From contig NZ_CDBL01000063.1 in assembly GCF_000820005.1 (NCBI RefSeq), positions 1 to 64,000 on the forward strand: a stretch of DNA of 64,000 bases, in the 5' to 3' direction. A program made the translations under genes and the position numbers. The notes beneath the pieces were generated by a model. The model had not been told where the DNA came from and did not search any database. It was given only the letters and a program-made list of their open reading frames with translations. Positions 27,677 to 37,501 of the stretch are shown one piece after another. This DNA comes from Aeromonas piscicola. Lineage in GTDB: Bacteria > Pseudomonadota > Gammaproteobacteria > Enterobacterales > Aeromonadaceae. Position 1 is the first letter of the stretch; every line of letters begins with the position of its first letter.

Positions 27677-29746
27677 ATGAGCACCGACAAGCAGTATGAA
27701 GAGAAAGAGCTGAGCTGGCTCTCATTCAATGAACGGGTGTTGCAAGAGGCAATGGACAAGACGGTGCCCCTCATAGAGCGGGTCCGTTTTTTGGGTATCT
27801 TCTCCTCCAACCAGGATGAGTTCTTCAAGGTGCGGGTGTCGGACGTCAAGCGCCGCATCCTGATCAATGAAGTTCACGGCGGCGGCGACGAGGCCAAGGT
27901 GTTGCTGCGCGCCATCCAGCAGAAGGTGATGGCGCTCGGCGAAGCATTCGACAACACCTACAAGGAGCTGTTGATAGCGCTCGCCCGCCACAACATCTTC
28001 CTGGTCAACGAGAGCCAGATCTCCGAGTCGATCCAGCAGTGGCTGCGGGTCTTTTTCAGGGAGAAGGTGCTGCGCCACATCATCCCGATCCTGCTCAACA
28101 AGGAGGTCAACCCGGTCAAGTTCCTCAAGGACGAGTACACCTATCTGGCCATCGAGATGAAGAAGAATGGCCAGGTGATCCAGTATGCCCTGGTGGAAGT
28201 ACCGACCGACGATCTGCCCCGCTTCTTCCAGCTGCCGCCGGAAGGGACTCGCCGCAAGAAGCAGATCATCATTCTGGACAACGTCATCCGCTTCTGTCTC
28301 GACGAGATCTTCAAGGGCTTCTTCGACTACGACGAGATAGCCGCCTACGCAGTCAAACTGACCCGGGATGCCGAGTATGATCTCTCCGACCAGCTGGATC
28401 TCAGTCTGGTGGACAAGATGAGTGACGGCTTGAAGCAACGCCTCACCGCCATGCCGGTGCGCTTCGTCTACGAGCGGGAGATGCCCGCCGCCATGATAAG
28501 CTTCTTGAAACTCAAGCTGCAGATCAGCTCCTACGACGCCATCATGCCAGGCGGGCGCTATCACAACTTCAAGGATTTCATCGGCTTCCCCAACGTGGGC
28601 CGGGATTATCTGGAAAACCCCAAGCTGCCGGCCCTCGATTGCCGCGACTTTGACGGCTTCGTCAACGCCTTCGATGCCATCGCCAAGCAGGACATTCTGC
28701 TCTACTACCCGTACCACAAGTTCCACCACTTCACCGAGCTGGTGCGCCAGGCGGCGTTCGATCCGGCGGTCAGCGCCATTCGCATCAACATCTACCGGGT
28801 CGCCAAGAAGTCGCGCATCATCCACTCCCTCATCGATGCCGCCAACAACGGCAAGAAGGTGACAGTCGTCGTCGAATTGCGCGCCCGTTTCGACGAGGCG
28901 GCCAACATCGACTGGGCCAACATTCTCACCGACGCAGGGGTCAAGGTGGTGTTCGGGGTGCCGAGCCTCAAGATCCACTCCAAGCTCTGCCTCATCACTC
29001 GCCATGAACATGGCGAGGCGGTGCGCTACGCCCATATCGGCACCGGCAACTTCAACGAGAAAACGGCGAAGATCTACACCGACTTCTCTCTGCTGACCCG
29101 CCACCCGGATATCACAGCCGAGGTGGAGGGGGTGTTCGAATACATCGAGTACCCCTATAAACGCTACAAGTTCAACCACCTGCTGGTCTCCCCCATCAAC
29201 AGCCGCCGTCAGCTCTATCGACTCATCGACAACGAGCTCTCCAACGCCAAGGCGGGCCAGCCCAGCGGCATCACCCTCAAGATCAACAACCTGGTGGACA
29301 GGGATCTCATCAACCGGCTCTATGCCGCCGGCCAGGCCGGGGTGCCGATCCAGATGATCATCCGTGGCATGTGTGCCCTGCGCCCCGGCGTGCCGGGTCT
29401 CAGTGACAACATCCAGGTGATCAGCATCATAGACCGCTTCCTCGAGCACCCGCGGGTCATGGTGTTCCACAACAAGGGCAACCCCCAGCTCTATATCTCC
29501 AGCGCCGACTGGATGAGCCGCAACATAGATGGCCGGATCGAGGTGGGGACCCCCATCTATGACGAGCGCCTCAAGCAGCGCATCCTGGATATTTTGCAAC
29601 TGCAGCTGAGCGACACCTGCAAGGCAAGGGTCATAGATGCAGACCAGCAAAACGCGTATGTGAAACGGGGCAACCGCCGCAAGATCCGTTCCCAGGTCGC
29701 GATTTACGACTACCTCAAACGCATAGAGTCAAACAATGGACAATAG
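27677..29746 (+). CDS. ppk: Polyphosphate kinase
   Basis: A 689-residue enzyme that reversibly makes inorganic polyphosphate from ATP. The PPK1 domains follow in order: N-terminal helical domain ([17 protein letters not shown]), head domain, and two phospholipase-D-like catalytic domains. The phospho-accepting histidine lies in [13 protein letters not shown], followed by [24 protein letters not shown]. The C-terminus [20 protein letters not shown] is typical. A perfect Pho-type half-site, CTGTCAT, lies at 27618-27624, about 50 bases upstream, without a convincing second repeat. ppx overlaps its end by 11 bases. Confidence 0.97.
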   Translation: MSTDKQYEEKELSWLSFNERVLQEAMDKTVPLIERVRFLGIFSSNQDEFFKVRVSDVKRRILINEVHGGGDEAKVLLRAIQQKVMALGEAFDNTYKELLIALARHNIFLVNESQISESIQQWLRVFFREKVLRHIIPILLNKEVNPVKFLKDEYTYLAIEMKKNGQVIQYALVEVPTDDLPRFFQLPPEGTRRKKQIIILDNVIRFCLDEIFKGFFDYDEIAAYAVKLTRDAEYDLSDQLDLSLVDKMSDGLKQRLTAMPVRFVYEREMPAAMISFLKLKLQISSYDAIMPGGRYHNFKDFIGFPNVGRDYLENPKLPALDCRDFDGFVNAFDAIAKQDILLYYPYHKFHHFTELVRQAAFDPAVSAIRINIYRVAKKSRIIHSLIDAANNGKKVTVVVELRARFDEAANIDWANILTDAGVKVVFGVPSLKIHSKLCLITRHEHGEAVRYAHIGTGNFNEKTAKIYTDFSLLTRHPDITAEVEGVFEYIEYPYKRYKFNHLLVSPINSRRQLYRLIDNELSNAKAGQPSGITLKINNLVDRDLINRLYAAGQAGVPIQMIIRGMCALRPGVPGLSDNIQVISIIDRFLEHPRVMVFHNKGNPQLYISSADWMSRNIDGRIEVGTPIYDERLKQRILDILQLQLSDTCKARVIDADQQNAYVKRGNRRKIRSQVAIYDYLKRIESNNGQ

Positions 29747-31226
29747 CCTGTACGCCGCCGTGGATCTTGGCTCGAACAGTTTTCACATGGTGATCGCCCG
29801 CCTCAACGAGGGACGTCTGCAGATCGTCGATCGCATCAAGGAGCGGGTCCGGCTGGCGGAAGGAATGGATGCACAGCGCCGCATGTCGATGGAAGCCATG
29901 GGCCGGGGGCTCGACTGCCTCGCCCTGTTTGCCGAACGACTGACCAACATCAAGCCGGATCAGATCCGCATTGCTGGCACCTATACCCTGCGCCGCGCCA
30001 GCAACGCCCGCGAATTCGTGAGCGAGGCGACTAAGGTGCTGAACCATCCCATCGAGATCATCAGTGGTCAGGAAGAGGCGCGCCTCATCTATCAGGGGGT
30101 TGCCCATACCCAGCATATCGAAGGCCAGGTGCTGGTGGTGGATATTGGCGGTGGCAGCACCGAGCTCATCATAGGGGAAGGCTTCGATCACAAGGCACTC
30201 ACCAGCCGCAAGATGGGCTGTGTCAGCTTCACCCAGCATTTCTTTGCCAACGGCAAGCTGAGCGAGAAGGCCTTCAACGGCGCCGTGCTGGAGACCCAGC
30301 ATCAGCTCGCCCCTATCATCAACCAGTATCGCAAGTTGGGCTGGCAGAGCTGCCTCGGCAGCTCCGGCTCGATTCGAACCGTGCGCGACGTGCTGCAAGG
30401 GGAAGGCTGGACCGATGGCGCCATCACGCTGGCGGGGCTGGAGCGGCTCAAGCGGGAGATGCTCGACCACAAGCGGGTCGATCAGTTGAAACTCGCCGGC
30501 CTGACCGAGGAGCGCCAGGAGGTGTTTGCCGCCGCCGTGGCCATACTGCTTGGACTCTTTACCTCTCTGCCCATAGAGAGAATGGAGTATTCGGACGGTG
30601 CCCTGCGCGAAGGGTTGCTGTATGAATTCGAGGAGCGCTTGCAGCACCACGACATTCGCGAGCGTACCGCGCTTGCCCTCTCCACCCACTATCGCATCGA
30701 CAAGCGCCAGGCCAACCGGGTCGAGCAGAGCGTGCTGGCCCTGTTCGATGCCCTGAGCGGTCCCTGGGAGATGCCGGAGGAGCCCTATCGCGCCATCCTC
30801 GGCTGGGCGGCGCGACTGCACGAGATTGGTCTGGCCATCAACTACAGCGGCATCCATCGCCACTCCGCCTATATCTTGCAGCACACGGATCTGCCCGGCT
30901 TCAACCAGGACGATCAGGCACTGCTGGCGGCGCTGGTGCGGTTTCAGCGCAAGGGGCTCAAGCTCTCCGAGCTCCCTCCCCTGCCCAACCACGACGAGCA
31001 GACCGTGCTGCGTTGCATTCGCATCCTGCGCCTCGCCGTGGCGGCGCACCACAGGCGCCAGGACAACCTGTTGCCGGAATGGAAGGTGCAGGCAGCCGAA
31101 GATCAGCTGGTGGTCACCCTGCCGATCGATTGGTGCGACGAGAACCGCCTGCTGATGCAGAACCTGGAGAAAGAGCACCGTTATTGTCAGGAGCAGGGCT
31201 GGCCGCTGCTGTTTCAGCTGGGCTGA
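29736..31226 (+). CDS. ppx: Exopolyphosphatase
   Basis: A 496-residue Ppx/GppA phosphatase that releases phosphate from polyphosphate ends. It has the ASKHA-fold nucleotide/phosphate motifs [28 protein letters not shown] and [15 protein letters not shown]. An HD-like C-terminal domain ([27 protein letters not shown]) and tail follow, as in E. coli Ppx. The 11-base overlap with ppk indicates one mRNA. A bidirectional terminator follows, facing mgtE. Confidence 0.96.
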   Translation: MDNSLYAAVDLGSNSFHMVIARLNEGRLQIVDRIKERVRLAEGMDAQRRMSMEAMGRGLDCLALFAERLTNIKPDQIRIAGTYTLRRASNAREFVSEATKVLNHPIEIISGQEEARLIYQGVAHTQHIEGQVLVVDIGGGSTELIIGEGFDHKALTSRKMGCVSFTQHFFANGKLSEKAFNGAVLETQHQLAPIINQYRKLGWQSCLGSSGSIRTVRDVLQGEGWTDGAITLAGLERLKREMLDHKRVDQLKLAGLTEERQEVFAAAVAILLGLFTSLPIERMEYSDGALREGLLYEFEERLQHHDIRERTALALSTHYRIDKRQANRVEQSVLALFDALSGPWEMPEEPYRAILGWAARLHEIGLAINYSGIHRHSAYILQHTDLPGFNQDDQALLAALVRFQRKGLKLSELPPLPNHDEQTVLRCIRILRLAVAAHHRRQDNLLPEWKVQAAEDQLVVTLPIDWCDENRLLMQNLEKEHRYCQEQGWPLLFQLG

Positions 31227-31250
31227 GCCCCACTGTTCGGCAGGCAGACA

Positions 31251-31282
31251 AGCAAAAAGGCAGCCCAGGCTGCCTTTTTGCT
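31251..31282. terminator. Bidirectional terminator between ppx and mgtE
   Basis: A near-perfect palindrome: AGCAAAAAGGCAGCC, centre CA, then its complement. A-run and T-run flank the stem on both strands, serving converging ppx and mgtE. Confidence 0.93.
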
Positions 31283-31309
31283 GTTTGACTCATCCGCGCC
31301 AGGTGCGGG

Positions 31310-32653
31310 TTACTGCAACTCGGGCAGCAACAACTTGGCCATCTCGAAGTAGATGATGAGGCCGGTACCGTCCACCAGGGTGGCGATGAAGGGGGCTGAC
31401 ACCACCGCCGGGTCAATCCGGAAGCGACGCAGCACCATGGGGATAATGGATGCCACAGTGGCGCTCCACAGCACGATGGCGATGATGGTAAAGGTCACAA
31501 CCATGCCGATCTCGGGACCGACGCCCAGGCTCCAGGCCCGGATCCAGGCCGCCACTGCAATCGCCGCCGAGATGAGCAGACCGGTGGAGAGCTCCTTTTT
31601 CAAGACAGTCCCCAGGTTGCGCATGCTCACTTCGCCAACCGCCATGGCGCGCACTATGGTGGTGGTGATCTGGGTACCACTGTTACCGCCGGTACCAATG
31701 AGCAGCGGGATGAAGAAGGCCAGCGCGATGGCGGCTTCCAGCTGTTCCTCGAACGCCCGCAGCACAGTACCCGTATAGGCTTCGGCCACGAACAGGATCA
31801 ACAGCCAGCCGATCCGCTTGCGCCACAATTGCCAGGGGGTCGCCTGCAAATAGGGAGTATCGAGCGGCGAGGAGCCGCCCTGCATCTCGGCATCCTCGGT
31901 GGATTCGAGCTCCAGGATGTCGGCGGCATCATCCACATGGAAGATACCCACCAGCTTGCCCTGCTCCTCCACCGGCAAGGTCGAGATGTCGCGGTCGATC
32001 AGCAGGCGCGCCGCCAGCTCCTGATCCGCCCGGGCGTTGATACGCACCGTATCCCTGTCCATCAGCTCGCTGACCGGCAGCAGAGGATCCGCTATCAGCA
32101 AGGATTTGAGCGCTATGCTGCCGAGCAAACGATTCTCGGTGTTGACCACATAGAGGTTCTGGAACAACTGGGCGTTGTCCCAGGCATCGTGGATCAGCTG
32201 CTTGGCACTGCCCACCGTCTCCTGATCGCCGATGGCCAAAAATTCATGGCGCATGTTGGCACCGACCGATTCGGTCGGCCAGTCGAGCAGGGAGTAGAAG
32301 GTGGACTGCACCGGCTCTGGAAAACGGGAGAGCAGCATGGTGCGATCGCTGCTACCGAGCCGGCGCAGTATGGCCAGCATGTCGCGACGGGGCATGGCCC
32401 CTTGCAACAGACCGACTATGCTGGCGTGCAGCCGCATCAGCAGGCGTCCGGCACAATCGGCCGACAACGAGCTGAGCAGCGCCGCACCCTCGGCAATGGG
32501 CAGGGTATCGAAGATGCAGTTGAGCTCTTCCGGACGCAGGGTCAGCAGTTGATCGGCACGCTGAACCGGATCCAGATTATTCTCCAGCCAGCCCTGCAGG
32601 GCGGCCAGATCGAGCAGTTGATGACGATTGAGTAGAGTCTGTGTTTTCTTCAT
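31310..32653 (-). CDS. mgtE: Magnesium transporter MgtE
   Basis: About 447 residues. The cytoplasmic MgtE N domain (superhelical, residues about 10-130) is followed by a CBS pair (LYVVNTENRLLGSIALKSLLIADPLLPVSELMD, and DISTLPVEEQGKLVGIFHVDDAADI). Five C-terminal membrane helices follow, with the family motif PLLIGTGGNSGTQITTTIVRAMAVGE that lines the pore. It forms a Mg2+ channel gated by cytoplasmic Mg2+. GAGGTC lies 7 bases before ATG 32653; an earlier ATG at 32668 overlaps that site. It sits behind an M-box riboswitch and next to flgL, as in Aeromonas polar flagella loci. Confidence 0.96.
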   Translation of the reverse strand: MKKTQTLLNRHQLLDLAALQGWLENNLDPVQRADQLLTLRPEELNCIFDTLPIAEGAALLSSLSADCAGRLLMRLHASIVGLLQGAMPRRDMLAILRRLGSSDRTMLLSRFPEPVQSTFYSLLDWPTESVGANMRHEFLAIGDQETVGSAKQLIHDAWDNAQLFQNLYVVNTENRLLGSIALKSLLIADPLLPVSELMDRDTVRINARADQELAARLLIDRDISTLPVEEQGKLVGIFHVDDAADILELESTEDAEMQGGSSPLDTPYLQATPWQLWRKRIGWLLILFVAEAYTGTVLRAFEEQLEAAIALAFFIPLLIGTGGNSGTQITTTIVRAMAVGEVSMRNLGTVLKKELSTGLLISAAIAVAAWIRAWSLGVGPEIGMVVTFTIIAIVLWSATVASIIPMVLRRFRIDPAVVSAPFIATLVDGTGLIIYFEMAKLLLPELQ

Positions 32654-32785
32654 CACAAATGACCTCATGTGATTTCAGGCTGAGCCTGAGCGCGATCGGA
32701 TATCCGGTCGCTGTCTGAAAGAAAACAGCAATTTGATTGACGAGTAATAGGCAGGAAATGACGCCGTCCGGCGTGTCATCATCCC

Positions 32786-32940
32786 CACGTACCAGCTTTA
32801 GCACTGTATAACGTATCCGGCATGCCGGAAGCCACTTGGGTTTACACCTTAATCCGATGAAAACTGTCCTGAGCTTGGGCGTCTCTCGACGTCGTGAGAT
32901 CAGTGGCCTTTGTTTATACAGGAGCCTCGCCTAACGAGAT
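32786..32940 (-). ncRNA. M-box (ykoK) magnesium riboswitch
   Basis: On the minus strand the leader carries the conserved M-box landmarks in order: CGTTAGGCGAGGCTCCTGTATA, shown here as GTTAGGCGAGGCTCCTG; then GCCACTG, GAGACGCC, AAGGTG, AGTGGCTTCCGGCATGCC and ATACAGTGCTAAAGCT. CCTGTATA pairs with TATACAG to close the core. Mg2+ binding normally compacts this RNA and shuts off the downstream transporter. A hairpin (ACGCC GGAC GGCGT, about 32761-32774) follows and may be part of the expression platform, though it lacks a clear T-run. Confidence 0.92.
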
Positions 32941-32944
32941 GCTG

Positions 32945-32980
32945 CAAAAAAATCAGCACAACCCTCTGTTGTGCGGGCTG
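32945..32980 (-). terminator. Terminator of the flgL transcript
   Basis: On the minus strand GCACAAC / GTTGTGC with loop AGAGG, then TGATTTTTTT. It abuts the M-box leader. A TTGACT (about 33004-33009) with a poor -10 near 32985 could start the mgtE leader just before or inside this hairpin. Confidence 0.8.
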
Positions 32981-33117
32981 AATGATTATCGAATGCGCTG
33001 TGTGAGTCAACCCGACAGGGAGGGCTAAATGGCCCATTGCAACAGCTTGTTACAATTGGAGAAAAAGAGGATTTAAACGAGGATATATCAGGAAGTAGCA
33101 AACAAGATACGAATGCC

Positions 33118-33155
33118 CCCCTGTTCATCGCATCCCGCAATGCGCTGAACAGGGG
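33118..33155 (-). other. Strong hairpin in the flgL 3' region
   Basis: CCCCTGTTCA / TGAACAGGGG with an inner CGCAT / ATGCG helix, starting 10 bases after the flgL stop. No T-run follows, so it is more likely an mRNA 3'-end stabiliser than a terminator. Confidence 0.5.
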
Positions 33156-33164
33156 CGGAAAATA

Positions 33165-34373
33165 TCAGCGAATATAGTCAAACAGGGTCAGTTTGCTTAT
33201 TTTGCTGAAGGAGAGCTGGGAGGCGCTCAAGGCCGCATCCTCTTTGGACAAGGCGGCAATGACTTCATACAAGTCAGCCTCGGAAACCTTGGCCCTGGCC
33301 TGCTGATTGAGAGTACTCAGCCCCTCGTTTGAACCCAGTACCTGCTCCAGGCTGTTCATCCTGCCGCCAATCTCACCCAGCCCCTGATCGACATTCAGCC
33401 GGGCATTTTTCATGTGGGAAGTGGCATCCGCTACCTTCACCTGAAAATCGTCTGCCGAAATATTGGGGTCACGCAAAGCTGTAATGAAGTCGGACATGCC
33501 ATCCAGAATGTTGTTGTTCTGGGGAGAGTCCAGCACAAAATTTTGCGCGGCGCCCCCTGCGGGCAGATCCAGAGTTAGCTCCAGACCATTGAAAGGGATC
33601 TTGTTGCCTGCCACATAATCACCGCTTTGCAGCAGAGCGCCACCACCATCCCGTATTTCATAGGTATCCGGTGCACCCGCCGCCGTGGTCACCGTATATT
33701 GGTTGCTGGCCAGCGCGGGGTCATAGTTGTTGCGATAAAAGCTGTCGAAATTGCCCTGATCGGCCACTCCGACCTGAATATTGGCGCTGCCCGCACTGCT
33801 GGTTCTGCGGGTCGGCACGATTTCAAACAGATTGAAGCCGGAGTCATTGGCCGCAATTTGCACCGTCGGAGAGACCTGGATATTGCGCTGGCCTGTATCC
33901 CCCTGGAAGAGGTAATTGCCGCTGGCATCCTGGACGAAGGGCTGGGTTTTGCTTTGGTTCCCACCAAAAATGAATTCGCCCTGGGAGTTCTTGCTGTTCA
34001 TCAGATCGAACATCTGCTTTTGCAAGCCTTCCAGCTCGCTGGCGATCGCCTTGCGATCATCGGAGCCTACCGCCGAGTCGTTCGCCTTCTGGATCAAGGT
34101 CTGGGCACTGGTCATGGCGGTGTTGAGCGCGGTCAGCACAGTCTCTTCATGGCCCAGGCTGTTCTCAAGCAGACTGCCATTGACGCCATACTGCTTGAAC
34201 AGATCTATCTCCTTGGTCAGCGCCATCTTCTGGCTCATGCCGGAGGGGTCTTCTCCCGATGTCTTGAATTTATCTCCACTCTGCAGCTGTTCATAAGCCG
34301 TGCTCAATCTTTCATTGGCGTTGTTCAGGGAGGAAATATTCCGGTTATAGACCATGTTGGTGGTAATACGCAT
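33165..34373 (-). CDS. flgL: Flagellar hook-associated protein FlgL
   Basis: A 402-residue HAP3 that joins hook to filament after FlgK. The N-terminus MRITTNMVYNRNISSLNNANERLSTAYEQLQSGDKFKTSGEDPSGM and the C-terminus NVDQGLGEIGGRMNSLEQVL...SEADLYEVIAALSKEDAALSASQLSFSKISKLTLFDYIR are the coiled D0/D1 ends of the flagellin superfamily. The middle is variable. GAGGTAAG lies before ATG 34373, four bases after flgK. It is the last gene of the flgF-L unit, or of a flgKL subunit. Confidence 0.95.
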   Translation of the reverse strand: MRITTNMVYNRNISSLNNANERLSTAYEQLQSGDKFKTSGEDPSGMSQKMALTKEIDLFKQYGVNGSLLENSLGHEETVLTALNTAMTSAQTLIQKANDSAVGSDDRKAIASELEGLQKQMFDLMNSKNSQGEFIFGGNQSKTQPFVQDASGNYLFQGDTGQRNIQVSPTVQIAANDSGFNLFEIVPTRRTSSAGSANIQVGVADQGNFDSFYRNNYDPALASNQYTVTTAAGAPDTYEIRDGGGALLQSGDYVAGNKIPFNGLELTLDLPAGGAAQNFVLDSPQNNNILDGMSDFITALRDPNISADDFQVKVADATSHMKNARLNVDQGLGEIGGRMNSLEQVLGSNEGLSTLNQQARAKVSEADLYEVIAALSKEDAALSASQLSFSKISKLTLFDYIR

Positions 34374-34377
34374 GAAC

Positions 34378-36378
34378 TTACCTCACTGATGACAACAGGG
34401 TATCGAAGATGGTCTTGGCCGTGCTGACCACCTGGGCCGATGCCGCATAAGACTGCTGGTAGCGGATCAGGTTGGCCGCCTCTTCTTCGAGACTCACACC
34501 GGAGACGCTCTCGAAAATATTGGTACTCTGGGTCAGCTTTGCCTCGTTGGCCTTGAGCAGCGTCTTGGCCTGGCTGGTGTTGTTGCCCACCCCGGTCACC
34601 AGGCCGGAATAGGCCTCGTTGAAGGTCATCTTGTCGTTGCTGGTGCCCGTATTGGTGCTTTTGCGCACCAGATCCTTGTTCTGCAGCTCAGCCAGTGCCA
34701 AACCATTGGCGTTGTCGGCAAAACCATCCTGATTGTAGCTCAAGGTGAAGCTGTCTTTGGGCTGTACCGTGCCGGTGATACTGAACTCGTAGCCGGGCGA
34801 CTGGGTCGGGTTCGCATACACCTTGGGCCCCCCCAGCGGGCTCTCGATGGCAGCCATCAGGTTCTGGCCCTTGCTGGCAGCCGGCGCCACCCCGATCAGG
34901 GTTGTGCCGTCCGCCGCATAGACTTCGTAGTTGCCGCTGTTGTCGACCTTCACCACTTGGGGAGCCGTCGGATCCAGGGTGTTGGTACCAAAACCCGATC
35001 CCGTGCTGGTGTTGAAGACACCGTTGAGCTTGATCTCGGCAGAGCCGAAGTTGTTCTTGCTCTTGTCCGCCTTGAGGGGGGACGCCAGCGCCAGATCCTC
35101 GGGGCGGGTGGCAAGCTGCCCCAAGCCGGCGGCCGCCCGCTTGGTCGGCTGCAGCAGGATGCGATCCCCTGCTGCCGGCGTGCCGGACAGATCAATCTCT
35201 ATGCCATGGCCCGGTAGCTGGAACTTGGCAGGGGGCGTGGTGCCGGTCGCCAGCGAGGTACGATTGCCGTCCTTGTCCAGCGAGAACACCTCATAACCCG
35301 TGGCGCTGCTGAACTGCACCTCGTAATCGAAGGTGGTTACTTCACTGCCCTTGCCGGGCACGAAATTAACCTTGGCGGCACCCGTGCCTGTGTTCTGGTC
35401 ATAAGGCAGGCCGTCGCTGACACCAAGGGAGAAGAGATCCCCCCCCAGCTCGTTATCCAGATCCATGCCCAACCGGTTCTGCTGGTTCATGGCATCGGCC
35501 ATGGCCGCGGCCAACTGACCCAGTTCGCGCTTGGCCGGCTCCAGATCATTGCGCGCGGAGAACAAGCCCCCCATGCCGCCACCAATGGTGCTTTCGTTGA
35601 TACTGGTCTTGTTGGTTCCCGCGGTCAGCTGCAGCTCGGATTCGCGGGAATCAGGATTACCCGGCACGACGCTGAACTGGGCCACCCCGCCATTGAGCAC
35701 CAGAGAATGCCCCGTGCTCATGTTGATTAGCATGCTGCCATTGGCCTGGGGCACTGTGCGGATCTCCATCTTCTCGGAGAGCTGGCGGATAGCTTCATCC
35801 CGCTGGTCGAACAGCATCAGGTTCTCTTCCGGCGAGCCCTGGGTACGGATGATGGCCTGGTTCAGATCGTTGATGCTGTTGATGAGGCCGTTCACCCGCT
35901 TGGTCTCGTCACCTATGGTGGTATTAATGGTGTCGGTCTGCTTGTCCAGCTGGGCCGACAGGGTATGAAAGCGGTTGACCATGCCGCTGAGCTCGCTCAG
36001 GGTGGTCTTGCGGCCGGCAATATCGGCCGGCGCTTCGTTGGCGGTGTGAAACGCCTTGAAATAGGAGGTGATGGCGGCCCCGACGCTGTTGCTGGTATCC
36101 CCCAGCAGGGTATCGGTATTGGAGAGCTGCTCGTAGCGGGTGGCCGAGGCAAAATAGGCGGAGGTGTCGCGCCGTACTTCGCCCTGGGCATAGGCATTGA
36201 TGACCCGCTCAGTCAGCATGTCGCCCGTGCCCAGACCGACGGAATTGGTATAGATCAGGGTACGTTCGCGCACATAGCCCTGGCTATTGACGTTCACTAT
36301 GTTGTTACTGGTGGTCTGCAGCAGTCGCTGCTGGGCCATCACACCCGAGGTACCAATTCCAAGCAGATCGCTTGCCAT
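34378..36378 (-). CDS. flgK: Flagellar hook-associated protein FlgK
   Basis: A 666-residue HAP1 that forms the junction at the distal hook end. N-terminus MASDLLGIGTSGVMAQQRLLQTTSNNIVNVNSQGYVRERT and C-terminus VSGVSLEEEAANLIRYQQSYAASAQVVSTAKTIFDTLLSSVR are the conserved axial-protein ends that polymerise. The long middle region is domain D2/D3. It is longer than the E. coli protein (about 547) but typical of Vibrio-like polar flagella. Three bases separate it from flgJ. Confidence 0.95.
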   Translation of the reverse strand: MASDLLGIGTSGVMAQQRLLQTTSNNIVNVNSQGYVRERTLIYTNSVGLGTGDMLTERVINAYAQGEVRRDTSAYFASATRYEQLSNTDTLLGDTSNSVGAAITSYFKAFHTANEAPADIAGRKTTLSELSGMVNRFHTLSAQLDKQTDTINTTIGDETKRVNGLINSINDLNQAIIRTQGSPEENLMLFDQRDEAIRQLSEKMEIRTVPQANGSMLINMSTGHSLVLNGGVAQFSVVPGNPDSRESELQLTAGTNKTSINESTIGGGMGGLFSARNDLEPAKRELGQLAAAMADAMNQQNRLGMDLDNELGGDLFSLGVSDGLPYDQNTGTGAAKVNFVPGKGSEVTTFDYEVQFSSATGYEVFSLDKDGNRTSLATGTTPPAKFQLPGHGIEIDLSGTPAAGDRILLQPTKRAAAGLGQLATRPEDLALASPLKADKSKNNFGSAEIKLNGVFNTSTGSGFGTNTLDPTAPQVVKVDNSGNYEVYAADGTTLIGVAPAASKGQNLMAAIESPLGGPKVYANPTQSPGYEFSITGTVQPKDSFTLSYNQDGFADNANGLALAELQNKDLVRKSTNTGTSNDKMTFNEAYSGLVTGVGNNTSQAKTLLKANEAKLTQSTNIFESVSGVSLEEEAANLIRYQQSYAASAQVVSTAKTIFDTLLSSVR

Positions 36379-36381
36379 GAC

Positions 36382-37458
36382 TTACAGCTCCATTTCGGTG
36401 TACTGGGCAATGGCATCACTGCGCAATACTTGTTTCAGTTTCCTGGCGTACTGGGGATCCGTCGCATATCCGGCCTGTTGCAGGGCTTCGAAATAACGGT
36501 CCGGGTTGTCCACCTTGGCCAAGGCGCCCTTGTAACGAGAGCCTGAGGTCAGGAAATCGACATAGTCGTTGAAGCTCTCTTCGAACGACTCATAAGAGCG
36601 AAACGATGCCTTCTGGCGCGAGGCCACCCCTTGCTCATATTCCAGGGTGCTGACCACCGCCTTGGGGCCTTCCCAACGCGGATCGGCCTTGATGCCGAAC
36701 AGGTTGTGAGTCACCTGCCCTTCCCCGTCCTTGATCACCCGCTTGCCCCAGCCGCTTTCCAGCGCCGCCTGGGCCACCAGCACCGCCGGACTCAACCCCA
36801 GCTTGTCGGCTGCCTTCTTGGCAAGCGGCATCAGGCGATTGACGAACTCTTCCGGGGTTTCAAACACTTGCGCCGTCTTGTCCAGCGCCTTGGTTCCCTG
36901 TGCAGCCTGCACACCCTGCGCGGACCCCATGGGAGGAACCGTGCGACGGGGGCGATGCGGCACAGCCAGTGGCTGGGCATCGGCACTCATCTCTTTATCA
37001 GCAAAATCTTTGCCAACTTTTGAGGCAGAGATGAGATCGTTCGGGGCAGAGGTAGGCGGCTGGTAGGGTTTGTAGACCCGTTCGGTGCGTTGCGGCATCT
37101 TGAGCACACGCCCATCGTGACGGGTAAAGGTCTCGGGTGAGAGCTGCTTGGCCACCATCTCGGCCAGCCCCATGCCTCCCTTGCTGGTCATGTCGGCGAC
37201 CCGCTGTTCATCCAGCATGCCCTCGTAGAACTGGGTGTAGCTGCTGTTCATGGGGTTGTCCTGGGTCAAAGCCTGGTTGGCCTGACGCATGCCCTGAAAC
37301 AGGGTCTGGGTGAAGATAGACTCGAACTGGCGAGAGGCAGCCATGAGCGCATCGGCCTTGCCCTCTTTGCTCTGACTCAGCTGGCGCAGACGATCCAGAT
37401 TCTGGATATCCTGCACCATGCCCATATTCACGCCGCTGTTGGTGTCGAACTCTGCCAT
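36382..37458 (-). CDS. flgJ: Rod-assembly protein and muramidase FlgJ
   Basis: A 358-residue, two-domain protein. The N-terminal rod-cap domain (LDRLRQLSQSKEGKADALMAASRQFESIFTQTLFQGMRQANQAL) guides rod assembly. The C-terminal glucosaminidase domain (PEEFVNRLMPLAKKAADKLGLSPAVLVAQAALESGWGKRVI) cuts peptidoglycan so that the rod can pass; the likely catalytic glutamate is in ALESGWG. A linker rich in Pro and Ala lies between. flgI ends 43 bases upstream. Confidence 0.95.
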   Translation of the reverse strand: MAEFDTNSGVNMGMVQDIQNLDRLRQLSQSKEGKADALMAASRQFESIFTQTLFQGMRQANQALTQDNPMNSSYTQFYEGMLDEQRVADMTSKGGMGLAEMVAKQLSPETFTRHDGRVLKMPQRTERVYKPYQPPTSAPNDLISASKVGKDFADKEMSADAQPLAVPHRPRRTVPPMGSAQGVQAAQGTKALDKTAQVFETPEEFVNRLMPLAKKAADKLGLSPAVLVAQAALESGWGKRVIKDGEGQVTHNLFGIKADPRWEGPKAVVSTLEYEQGVASRQKASFRSYESFEESFNDYVDFLTSGSRYKGALAKVDNPDRYFEALQQAGYATDPQYARKLKQVLRSDAIAQYTEMEL

Positions 37459-37501
37459 TTTGCTTACCTCATTGCCGCCCGTGGCAACCCCTTGCCGCTT
37501 G

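Noticed and set aside
27722..29650. A 642-codon open frame on the minus strand opposite ppk
   Set aside because: High-GC shadow; the plus strand encodes an unmistakable polyphosphate kinase.
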